Assembly: GCA_002320815.1 (NCBI GenBank)
Contig: DCLA01000015.1
Location: 27,861-33,998, forward strand
Direction of reading: 5' to 3'
DNA length: 6,138 nt
Source of the DNA: Myxococcales bacterium UBA1660
GTDB lineage: Bacteria; Myxococcota_A; Polyangia; Polyangiales; Houyiibacteriaceae
Below, piece by piece: positions 1 through 6,033 of this stretch. The notes under the pieces were generated by a model. That model saw only the letters and a program-made list of their open reading frames with translations. It did no database searches and had not been told where the DNA came from. Position 1 is the first letter of the stretch; every line of letters begins with the position of its first letter. The translations under genes were made by a program, and so were the position numbers.

Positions 1-1595
<1,595 letters not shown>

Positions 1596-1665
1596 TGGTG
1601 CCTTCAGCTCCCTACTGGTCTCTACGGGTGGTCACGGACGGGCCCCGCCTGGCCCTCGCCGTGTG

Positions 1666-1682
1666 CGGCCGGTTTCCGGCCG
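1666..1682 (-). repeat. Perfect 7-bp GC hairpin upstream of rpoB
   Basis: CGGCCGG and CCGGCCG pair around a 3-base loop (AAA on the transcribed strand), 70 bases upstream of the rpoB start. No U-tract follows, so this is not a classical terminator. It lies just downstream of an AT-rich patch and may be a leader hairpin or a chance GC palindrome. Confidence 0.45.
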
Positions 1683-1830
1683 AGAAATAAGAAAAGCCCT
1701 GAATTTCGCTCAAAATGGACGGAAAGCGACCGCGAGATCCCGCTTCTAACCAGCAGGACCCCGGGTCGCTCTCAATCGACGCCAATGACCCTCGGCTCCC
1801 CGTCCAGGAGAGAGGGCTGCGCGCACGCCT

Positions 1831-1869
1831 TGGCCTCCACGGCGGGCGATCTAACCCACCGGGAGGCCA
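1831..1869 (-). repeat. Long imperfect hairpin (15 bp, one bulge) in rplL-rpoB spacer
   Basis: The outer arms TGGCCTCC (1862-1869 on the minus strand) and GGAGGCCA (1831-1838) pair perfectly. The inner arms at 1855-1861 and 1840-1846 add seven more pairs, including one G-U wobble, with one bulged base at 1839 and an 8-base loop. A GC-rich double-stranded stem of about 15 bp is a plausible RNase III-type processing substrate. Function is inferred from position only. Confidence 0.55.
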
Positions 1870-1870
1870 T

Positions 1871-1891
1871 TGGCAAGCAATCTGCTTGCCA
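1871..1891 (-). repeat. Perfect 9-bp hairpin in rplL-rpoB spacer
   Basis: TGGCAAGCA and TGCTTGCCA pair perfectly around a 3-base loop. The stem lies directly beside the 1893-1907 palindrome, so the two form a tandem pair just downstream of rplL. It is not followed by a T-run. It is a candidate attenuator or RNase-processing element of the rplL-rpoB junction. Confidence 0.65.
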
Positions 1892-1892
1892 C

Positions 1893-1907
1893 GGGCGAAA
1901 TTCGCCC
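1893..1907 (-). repeat. Palindromic hairpin just after rplL
   Basis: GGGCGAA and TTCGCCC form a perfect inverted repeat around one central base. As RNA it would fold as a 5-bp GC stem with a 5-base loop. It begins 25 bases after the rplL stop and is followed after one base by the next hairpin. There is no T-tract, so a role in mRNA 3'-end protection, pausing or processing is more likely than termination. Confidence 0.6.
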
Positions 1908-1932
1908 AAGACGTGCGCACGAGGCGCCAGGA

Positions 1933-2313
1933 TCACTTCAGGTTGACCTTGGCGCCGGCTTCCTCGAGCTTCTTCTTCATGTCCTCGGCCTCTTCCTTGG
2001 AGATGCCCTCCTTGATGACCTTCGGAGCTTCCTCGACGAGCTTCTTGGCGTCGGCCAGGCCGAGCGAGGTGATCTCGCGGACAGCCTTGATGACCTTGAT
2101 CTTCTGCGAGCCGGCGTCAGCAAGCTCGACATCGAACTCGGTCTTCTCCTCGGCGGGAGCAGCGTCGGCACCGGGGCCGGCGGCGCCAGCGACGGCGACC
2201 GGAGCGGCCGAGACGCCCCACTTCTCTTCGAGGGTCTTCACGAGGTTCGCGACGTCCATGACGGTCCAGGAGCTCAGCTCTTCGACCATCTGCTCAACGT
2301 TCATGTTCGCCAT
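1933..2313 (-). CDS. rplL: Large ribosomal subunit protein bL12 (L7/L12)
   Basis: Stalk protein carried as dimers on L10; its mobile C-terminal domains recruit and stimulate the GTPase factors EF-Tu, EF-G, IF2 and RF3. The length of 126 residues is typical. Three regions are visible. An N-terminal dimerisation helix pair (about 4-33) includes VEELSSWTVMD. An Ala/Pro/Gly-rich flexible hinge follows (about 34-56). The factor-binding C-terminal domain (57-126) has EKTEFDVEL, IKVIKAVREITSLGL, AKKLVEEAP and the ending EEAGAKVNLK. The start at 2313 is favoured over Met4 by GGAGA seven bases upstream. The gene stands apart, with 111 nt upstream after rplJ and 337 nt downstream before rpoB. This fits a protein needed in several copies per ribosome and so made in excess of its neighbours. 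Confidence 0.99.
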   Translation of the reverse strand: MANMNVEQMVEELSSWTVMDVANLVKTLEEKWGVSAAPVAVAGAAGPGADAAPAEEKTEFDVELADAGSQKIKVIKAVREITSLGLADAKKLVEEAPKVIKEGISKEEAEDMKKKLEEAGAKVNLK

Positions 2314-2424
2314 GTTCTTATCTCCGCACCGCGTCGCCGGGATTTCCTGGAGCCCGACGTTCGCGGAAAGTTTTGTTGTCTGGGTTGGGGTTGGGTGAAT
2401 CTTGGTTGGGGATGAGCCTCGAGC
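2314..2424 (-). promoter_or_regulatory. rplJ-rplL spacer: C-rich, G-poor leader of rplL
   Basis: On the transcribed (minus) strand, 2365-2411 contains 22 C and only 2 G in 47 bases, with repeated CCCAACC units, and is therefore expected to be unstructured. The complementary plus strand carries G-runs at 2382-2384, 2387-2390, 2393-2395 and 2408-2411. Closer to rplL the composition returns to normal and ends in the GGAGA ribosome binding site. Possible roles are an S1/ribosome standby region that boosts rplL translation, or a Rho-utilisation-like segment. No promoter is evident. The role is inference; the composition is directly visible. Confidence 0.5.
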
Positions 2425-2994
2425 TCAGCCTTCTTCGAGCTTCCGCTTGTAGGCGTCGAAGAGGTAAGCGAGGTTCTGAGCCGGCGCGGCGAGCTGCCGC
2501 ACGAGGCTCTGAGCGGGGGCCATGAGCTGCGCGAGCAGCATGGCGCGGATCTCGTCCTTGCCGGGCATGGAGGCCAGAGCGGTCTCCACTTGTTCGCCCT
2601 TCATGACGTTGCCGTCGAGGAGAGCGCACTTGGGCACGAGCTTGGGCGGCTGATCCTTCTTCTCGAGGATGTCCTTCTTGTCCTTGCGGAAGTCACGGAT
2701 GACCTTCGCGGCGGTGGACGGATCCTCGAACGACCAGGCGATTCCGGTCATGCCCTTGAGGTGACCGGCGAGCTCTTCGTTGCCCTCCAGGTCGGTGCCC
2801 TCGAGGGCCTTCTTCACCAGGTTGTTCTTGACGACCTTGTACTCGATCCCGGCCGCGCGGAAGCGCGAGCGGAGCTCGGTGATCGTCTCGACGTCCACAC
2901 CGCGGAAGTCGAGCAGGACCGTGGAGATGGCCTTCTCGAAGCTCTCGCGGACCTGAACGGCCTGGGCTTCCTTCTCGGTTTGCGTCATCGGCAT
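2425..2994 (-). CDS. rplJ: Large ribosomal subunit protein uL10
   Basis: Base of the L12 stalk; it binds 23S rRNA next to L11 and carries L12 dimers on its C-terminal helix. In E. coli the L10-L12 complex also represses its own mRNA. The protein is 189 residues, against 165 in E. coli. The N-terminal rRNA-binding domain (about 1-135) has TVLLDFRGVDVETITELR, EYKVVKNNLVKKAL and the glycine-containing GMTGIAWSFEDP. The C-terminal helix holds three 11-residue repeats: MLLAQLMAPAQ (152-162), SLVRQLAAPAQ (163-173) and NLAYLFDAYKR (174-184). Three such segments predict three L12 dimers per stalk. The ATG at 2994 lies two bases after the rplA stop, with GGAGG inside the last rplA codons seven bases upstream, so translation is probably coupled to rplA. 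Met3 is an alternative start. Confidence 0.98.
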   Translation of the reverse strand: MPMTQTEKEAQAVQVRESFEKAISTVLLDFRGVDVETITELRSRFRAAGIEYKVVKNNLVKKALEGTDLEGNEELAGHLKGMTGIAWSFEDPSTAAKVIRDFRKDKKDILEKKDQPPKLVPKCALLDGNVMKGEQVETALASMPGKDEIRAMLLAQLMAPAQSLVRQLAAPAQNLAYLFDAYKRKLEEG

Positions 2995-2996
2995 GA

Positions 2997-3704
2997 TCAG
3001 GCCTCCACCTTCGCGGCGATCGAGGTCGGCTCGATACGGATGCCGGGCCCCATCGTGGAGCTCAGGGTGATGCTCTTCATGTAGACGCCCTTGGCCGAAG
3101 CCGGCTTGAGGCGGTCCAACGTGTCGAGCAGGGCCCGAGTGTTCGCCTCGAGCTTGTCGGCTTCGAAGCTCACCTTGCCGACCGGAGCGTGCACGATGCC
3201 CGCCCGCTCGACGCGGAACTCGATCTTACCCGCCTTGGTCTCGGAAACGGCCTTGGTGACGTCCCACGTGACGGTGCCGACCTTGGGGTTCGGCATCAGA
3301 CCGCGGGGGCCGAGGATTCGACCCAGACGACCCACGTGACTACCCATCATATCGGGCGTCGCGATGACGGTGTCGAAGTCGAGCCAGCCTTCCGTGATCT
3401 TCGCTACCAGCTCATCGGATCCGACGAAATCGGCTCCCGCTGCTTCCGCCTCTTGGGCCTTCTCACCCTTGGCGAAAACCAGGACGCGCTTGGTTGCGCC
3501 CGTCCCGTGCGGAAGAACGACCGCGCCACGAACCATCTGATCGGCGTGCTTCGGGTTGACCCCGAGGCGCACCGCGACGTCCACCGACTCGTCGAACTTG
3601 GCGTAGGACGCCTCCTTCACGAGCTGGCACGCCTCCTGGAGCGTGTACCGGTGGCCTTGTTGGACTTTTTCTAGCGAAGCCCGTCGCTTTTTACCGGTGC
3701 TCAT
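2997..3704 (-). CDS. rplA: Large ribosomal subunit protein uL1
   Basis: Forms the mobile L1 stalk at the ribosomal E site, which handles deacylated tRNA; in many bacteria L1 also represses its own operon by binding an mRNA copy of its rRNA site. The length of 235 residues is normal. Domain I is built from the N- and C-terminal thirds (about 1-68 and 160-235) and domain II is inserted between them. Landmarks are KFDESVDVAVRLGVNPKHADQ (36-56, conserved rRNA-binding region), VRGAVVLPHGTG (58-69), the L1 signature ATPDMMGSHVGRLGRILGPR (115-134), GLMPNPKVGTVT (135-146) and TMGPGIRI (217-224). The start at 3704 is fixed by a full AGGAGG four bases upstream. An unusually long 278-bp gap separates it from rplK, while only two bases separate it from rplJ. 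Confidence 0.99.
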   Translation of the reverse strand: MSTGKKRRASLEKVQQGHRYTLQEACQLVKEASYAKFDESVDVAVRLGVNPKHADQMVRGAVVLPHGTGATKRVLVFAKGEKAQEAEAAGADFVGSDELVAKITEGWLDFDTVIATPDMMGSHVGRLGRILGPRGLMPNPKVGTVTWDVTKAVSETKAGKIEFRVERAGIVHAPVGKVSFEADKLEANTRALLDTLDRLKPASAKGVYMKSITLSSTMGPGIRIEPTSIAAKVEA

Positions 3705-3708
3705 TCAT

Positions 3709-3714
3709 CCTCCT
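3709..3714 (-). promoter_or_regulatory. Ribosome binding site of rplA
   Basis: A consensus AGGAGG lies four bases before the rplA ATG at 3704, a little closer than usual. A second ATG at 3708 follows the site directly and opens a five-codon out-of-frame frame; zero spacing makes it an unlikely start. The strong site shows that rplA can be initiated independently of rplK. Confidence 0.8.
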
Positions 3715-3723
3715 AGCGACCGT

Positions 3724-3745
3724 CCATCGTCCTCGCGGACGACGA
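3724..3745 (-). promoter_or_regulatory. GNRA-capped hairpin upstream of the rplA ribosome binding site
   Basis: Minus-strand bases 3737-3745 pair with 3724-3732 over nine base pairs (two of them G-U), closed by a GCGA tetraloop of the stable GNRA class. The stem ends nine bases before the rplA AGGAGG. It could act in translational control of rplA-rplJ or simply cap the 5' end of a processed mRNA. No known leader family was recognised. Confidence 0.5.
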
Positions 3746-3811
3746 CGTGTCTCCCGCCGTGATCCCCCGGCGGTTCGGGGTGCGCCGCCCCAGTGCGACG
3801 CTTTGCTTCTC

Positions 3812-3830
3812 GGGGTTGGAACCCAACCCC
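3812..3830 (-). repeat. Perfect 8-bp hairpin in rplK-rplA spacer
   Basis: GGGGTTGG and CCAACCCC pair without mismatch around a 3-base loop. On the transcribed strand GAGAAG occurs shortly before the stem and the related GAGAAGC directly after it. No T-tract follows on either strand, which argues against an intrinsic terminator. It is probably a structural element of the leader upstream of rplA. Confidence 0.55.
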
Positions 3831-3982
3831 TTCTCGCCGGCCAGGCCTCGGCGATTCCCCCGACGTCCTTCCCGCATCGCGCGGACGCGGGGTCGGGTCG
3901 GGGTGGACCGTCCGCTTCACCCCGCGAAGCGAGGTGGGTGGGGACGGGCCGAATCGCTGCTCAGGACCAGCCGGCGAAAAAA

Positions 3983-4405
3983 CTACTTGGCGACGTTCAC
4001 TCCCATGGAGCGAGCGGTGCCCATGACGCTCTTCATGCAGGTCTCGATGCTGCCGGCGTTGGTGTCCTTGATCTTCGTCTCGGCGATCTCGCGGACCTGC
4101 TCCATCGTGATGGTGCCGACCTTGTCCTTGTTCGGGCGAGCCGAGCCGGACTTGAGGCCGAGGGCCTGCTTGATGAGGACCGGGACGGGCGGCGTCTTGG
4201 TGATGAAGGTGAACGAGCGGTCCGAGTAGACCGTGATCACGACCGGAATCACCAGGCCGGCGTCCTTCTGCGTGCGGGCGTTGAACTCCTTGCAGAACTG
4301 CATGATGTTCACGCCGTGCTGGCCGAGAGCCGGACCGACGGGGGGCGAGGGGTTCGCCTTGCCGGCATCCAGCTGGAGCTTGATCTGACCGATGACCTTC
4401 TTCAT
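3983..4405 (-). CDS. rplK: Large ribosomal subunit protein uL11
   Basis: Part of the GTPase-associated centre. It binds the 23S rRNA thiostrepton loop with its C-terminal domain, and its N-terminal domain contacts EF-G and the stringent factor RelA. At 140 residues it is full length (142 in E. coli). The N-terminal domain shows IKLQLDAGKANPSPPVGPAL (8-27) with Pro19, Pro21 and Pro22 of the thiostrepton/factor-contacting helix, then LGQHGVNIMQFCKEFNA. The middle shows VIPVVITVYSDRSFTFITKT and PPVPVLIKQA. The rRNA-binding C-terminal domain has KSGSARPNKDKVGTIT and ends with GTARSMGVNV. The ATG at 4405 is the only usual start codon near the conserved N-terminus; a modest AGGA lies upstream with eight bases of spacing. 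The stop is TAG, unlike the TGA of most neighbours. No thiostrepton-resistance substitution is obvious. Confidence 0.99.
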   Translation of the reverse strand: MKKVIGQIKLQLDAGKANPSPPVGPALGQHGVNIMQFCKEFNARTQKDAGLVIPVVITVYSDRSFTFITKTPPVPVLIKQALGLKSGSARPNKDKVGTITMEQVREIAETKIKDTNAGSIETCMKSVMGTARSMGVNVAK

Positions 4406-4514
4406 GGGAGCGTCCTGATGCTTCTTCTAAGCGCCGCCGAGGCGCGGGTCTCTAGGGCCCGCGCGACGCGGGAAACGTGTTCGGGAACCGGGGCCAGGGT
4501 CGACCCCGCGGGAT
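4406..4514 (-). promoter_or_regulatory. nusG-rplK spacer, candidate leader of the ribosomal-protein genes
   Basis: The 109-bp spacer contains a perfect 7-bp stem on the minus strand (4442-4464, GCGCGGG/CCCGCGC, 9-base loop) about 36 bases before rplK, and a 10-bp palindrome (4497-4506) just after nusG. In E. coli the equivalent place holds the rplK promoter and the L1-binding site that represses rplK-rplA. The stem position fits such a leader, but I could not identify the L1-site internal loop, and no clear promoter is visible. Confidence 0.4.
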
Positions 4515-5120
4515 TCAGACGGTCTTCTCGACCTTGGCGTAGTCGAGCTCGACCGGGGTCGCACGACCGAAGACGCTGATGAGCACCCGAACCTTCTGCT
4601 TCTCGGGGTTCACCTCTTCGACGGTGCCGGTGTAGTTGGCGAAGGCGCCCTCGGTGACGCGGACGTGGTCGCCGGCCTCGAAGGAGACCTTGGGGTTGAT
4701 CGGGACCTTGCCGTGCTCGACCTGCGCGGTGATCACGTCGATCTCCGGCTGGGGGACGGGCGAGGGGTGCCGACCGCCGATGAACCCGCTGACCTTGGGC
4801 GTCGCCTTGACGAGGTGCCAGCTCTCGTCGGTCAGGTCCATCTGGATGAAGATGTAGCCGGGGTAAAAGCTGCGGGAGACGACGCGCTTCTTGCCGGAGC
4901 GGTTCTGGGAGACGCTCTCCTTGGGGATCAGAATCTCCCCGAAGAGGTTCTCCATGCCGGCCTGCTTGATGCGCTCCTCGAGGGAGAGCTTCACCTTGTT
5001 CTCGTAGCCGCTGTACGCCTGGATGACGTACCAGCTCTTGTCGGAGCGGCTGGTGCCGTCCGTCTGCTCGAGCTCTTCGTTCCCTGCCCCGTCGTCCACG
5101 TTGGTCTCCGTCTGCGTCAT
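4515..5120 (-). CDS. nusG: Transcription termination/antitermination factor NusG
   Basis: Universal elongation factor. Its N-terminal NGN domain binds RNA polymerase over the DNA cleft, and its KOW domain contacts Rho or ribosomal protein S10, linking transcription with termination or translation. The length is 201 residues (181 in E. coli). Residues 1-28 form a polar, mostly acidic extension with no predicted structure, which accounts for the extra length. The NGN domain (about 29-135) has KSWYVIQAYSGYENKVKLSL and the hallmark SRSFYPGYIFIQMDL (82-96), then KVSGFIGG. The KOW domain (about 147-200) has FEAGDHVRVTEGAFANYTGT and ends in VFGRATPVELDY. The start at 5120 is the first ATG, with only a weak site (GGACGAGAG) upstream. 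It lies 19 bp downstream of secE, as in most bacteria. Confidence 0.99.
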   Translation of the reverse strand: MTQTETNVDDGAGNEELEQTDGTSRSDKSWYVIQAYSGYENKVKLSLEERIKQAGMENLFGEILIPKESVSQNRSGKKRVVSRSFYPGYIFIQMDLTDESWHLVKATPKVSGFIGGRHPSPVPQPEIDVITAQVEHGKVPINPKVSFEAGDHVRVTEGAFANYTGTVEEVNPEKQKVRVLISVFGRATPVELDYAKVEKTV

Positions 5121-5139
5121 CTCTCGTCCAGGCTGTGGC

Positions 5140-5544
5140 TCAGTAGATCAGGTCGGTCACCGCCGACCACGCGGCGTCGAAGGCGCCGAGGATGACCGCG
5201 GCCACCGCGCTCACGATGATGACGACCAAGGTGTTCGACCACGTCTCCTGGCGGCTGGGCCAGGTCACGTGGGAGAGCTCGACGGCGACGGCCCGCGCGA
5301 AGCGGTACACGTTCTCGTTCCGGTAGAGCGCGACCGCGCCGAGCATGGCCACGAGGGCCGACGCCGCGGTGACGATGGTCGGGTTCGGGGTCGAGAAGTC
5401 GAGCTTCTGGGCGGCGAATCCGGCGACGTCCGACGCCAGGTGATCGATGAACCAGAAGAGCAGGAGCGCGATCCCGATGAAGGCGAACTGGACCCACCGC
5501 TCGATGCCGAGCGTGCCGGTGGGCTGGGTTTCTTCCATGGCCAT
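5140..5544 (-). CDS. secE: Preprotein translocase subunit SecE (three-helix form)
   Basis: Essential membrane subunit that clamps SecY in the SecYEG protein-export channel. The 134-residue length matches the long three-helix SecE of E. coli (127), not the roughly 60-residue one-helix form of many bacteria. Three hydrophobic segments are visible: about 17-36 (WVQFAFIGIALLLFWFIDHL), 57-74, and 105-126 (the universally conserved C-terminal helix). The amphipathic cytoplasmic segment before the last helix carries the SecE signature VAVELSHVTWPSRQET (86-101). The start at 5544 is followed by a second Met at residue 3; AGGAA lies ten bases upstream, so the first Met is the better-spaced choice. The gene begins 59 bp after tRNA-Trp and is followed closely by nusG. 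Confidence 0.97.
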   Translation of the reverse strand: MAMEETQPTGTLGIERWVQFAFIGIALLLFWFIDHLASDVAGFAAQKLDFSTPNPTIVTAASALVAMLGAVALYRNENVYRFARAVAVELSHVTWPSRQETWSNTLVVIIVSAVAAVILGAFDAAWSAVTDLIY

Positions 5545-5603
5545 GGGGACTGGGTTCCTGCGCGGGGTTTGGGGTTTGGCTCGAGGGCCAGTGGGTTATT
5601 CGG

Positions 5604-5676
5604 CACGCCAGGAGGGACTTGAACCCCCGACCGGCGGATTTGGAATCCGCTGCTCTACCAACTGAGCTACTGACGT
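5604..5676 (-). tRNA. tRNA-Trp (anticodon CCA)
   Basis: The 73 bases fold as a standard cloverleaf. The acceptor stem is ACGTCAG/CTGGCGT (seven pairs, one G-U). The D arm is GCTC/GAGC with an 8-base loop, and the anticodon stem GCGGA/TCCGC carries loop TTCCAAA, giving anticodon CCA for UGG. A 5-base variable loop precedes the T arm, which has loop TTCAAGT. A1-U72 and discriminator G73 match known bacterial tRNA-Trp identity features. The 3' CCA is not encoded; the gene is followed by CCG, so CCA must be added by the nucleotidyltransferase. A tRNA-Trp between tuf and secE is a common bacterial arrangement. Confidence 0.97.
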
Positions 5677-5687
5677 TCGGACCGCTC

Positions 5688-5716
5688 CGTATGCGATCGG
5701 AATGGACCCGATGCAA
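5688..5716 (-). promoter_or_regulatory. Possible promoter of tRNA-Trp-secE-nusG
   Basis: TTGCAT (5711-5716) and CATACG (5688-5693) are separated by exactly 17 bases, and the second box ends 11 bases before the tRNA 5' end, the right distance for a start just upstream of the tRNA. Each box matches the sigma-70 consensus at only three of six positions. The main support is context: the strong terminator after rpmG requires a new promoter in this 144-bp gap. Confidence 0.3.
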
Positions 5717-5820
5717 CTCGCGGCATGACTTTTGTCGCTTTTTCTGGTGGGGACCGACTCGTCCCCTCCCACTTCGGCGCGTTCGGGCCGGCTCGGTGTC
5801 TCCTCGCGGCCGTCGCCGAG

Positions 5821-5866
5821 AGGAAAACAGCGAGTCCCGCCGACCTTGGAGGTCAGCGAGACTCGC
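5821..5866 (-). terminator. Intrinsic terminator of the tuf-rpmG transcript
   Basis: On the minus strand a 16-bp uninterrupted stem (5851-5866 with 5830-5845, including two G-U pairs) closes a 5-base loop TCCAA and is followed by TGTTTTCCT. The 5' arm includes the last codons and the TGA stop of rpmG, so the hairpin overlaps the coding sequence. This ends the tuf-rpmG transcript before tRNA-Trp. The T-run is short and carries interruptions, but the stem is very strong. Confidence 0.88.
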
Positions 5867-6017
5867 GGTGAACCGTATGCTTGCCGCAGGCGGGGCAGAA
5901 CTTCTTGAGCTCGAGGCGCTCTTGAATTTCGCCCACCTTACGCGCCTTGGTCCGCTTGTAGTTCCGGGCGCCGCAGTCCTCGCAGACGAGAACGATCTTG
6001 AGGCGTTCGGAGACCAC
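5853..6017 (-). CDS. rpmG: Large ribosomal subunit protein bL33, zinc-binding (C+) form
   Basis: Small protein of the large subunit near the E site. The 54 codons translate to a typical L33. CEDC (12-15) and CPAC (41-44) supply the four cysteines of a zinc ribbon, framed by RNYKRTKARK (18-27) and the family core ERLELKKF (33-40) before CPACGKHTVH. All four cysteines being present marks the zinc-dependent C+ type. The start is the GTG at 6017, the only standard start codon ahead of the conserved region. No Shine-Dalgarno sequence is visible in the 16 bases after the tuf stop, so translation may depend on ribosomes finishing tuf. The 3' end runs into the terminator hairpin. Confidence 0.93.
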   Translation of the reverse strand: MVSERLKIVLVCEDCGARNYKRTKARKVGEIQERLELKKFCPACGKHTVHRESR

Positions 6018-6033
6018 TAGCGGACCAGGGGGA

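Larger units (their letters stand above)
1596..1932 (-). other. 337-bp rplL-rpoB spacer with multiple hairpins
   Basis: No gene is supported here. On the minus strand, immediately after the rplL stop, come two tandem perfect hairpins (1893-1907 and 1871-1891), then a longer imperfect hairpin (1831-1869), and nearer rpoB a perfect 7-bp hairpin (1666-1682). None is followed by a T-run, so none is a classical intrinsic terminator. An AT-rich patch (about 1683-1720) contains TTGAGC at 1708-1713, and TTATTT lies 17 bases downstream; this is a weak promoter candidate at best. In E. coli the rplL-rpoB spacer is about 320 bp and holds a partial terminator (attenuator) and an RNase III site that lower beta-subunit synthesis relative to L12. 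The similar size, position and fold potential suggest the same role here, by analogy only. Confidence 0.7.
3705..3982 (-). other. 278-bp structured rplK-rplA spacer
   Basis: No credible gene; one 71-codon frame here is Arg/Pro-rich and has no ribosome binding site. On the transcribed strand the spacer starts with a T6 run right after the rplK stop. It then contains perfect stems at 3913-3931 (CGCTTC/GAAGCG, 7-base loop) and 3812-3830 (GGGGTTGG/CCAACCCC, 3-base loop), and the GNRA-capped hairpin at 3724-3745. In E. coli and many other bacteria rplK and rplA are nearly adjacent, so a gap of this size implies a leader, a processing region or an internal promoter. No convincing -35/-10 pair was found by eye. 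Confidence 0.6.

Noticed and set aside
1685..1713. TTGAGC - 17 bases - TTATTT as an rpoB promoter
   Set aside because: The spacing is right, but the -10 box matches only two of six consensus positions. The local AT-rich patch is suggestive and not enough to call.
3705..3920. 71-codon minus-strand frame ending directly at the rplA ATG, in the same frame
   Set aside because: It needs a GTG start with no ribosome binding site, is rich in Arg, Pro and Gly as random GC-rich sequence is, and contains strong hairpins. I treat the region as a structured spacer.
3975..3985. T6 run immediately after the rplK stop as a terminator tract
   Set aside because: No stable hairpin lies directly upstream of the run on the transcribed strand, and rplA-rplJ downstream have no clear promoter of their own.
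4497..4506. GGGTCGACCC palindrome after nusG as an operator
   Set aside because: A single 10-bp GC-rich palindrome is expected by chance at this base composition and has no repeat partner or promoter nearby.
5117..5716. 199-codon minus-strand frame spanning tRNA-Trp and secE
   Set aside because: Its segment SSVGRAADSKSAGRGFKSLL is the well-known artefact of translating through a tRNA gene, and the rest is secE in the wrong frame.
5749..5766. GGGGAC/GTCCCC hairpin between rpmG and tRNA-Trp as a second terminator
   Set aside because: The stem is only six pairs and is followed by an A-rich, not T-rich, segment on the transcribed strand.
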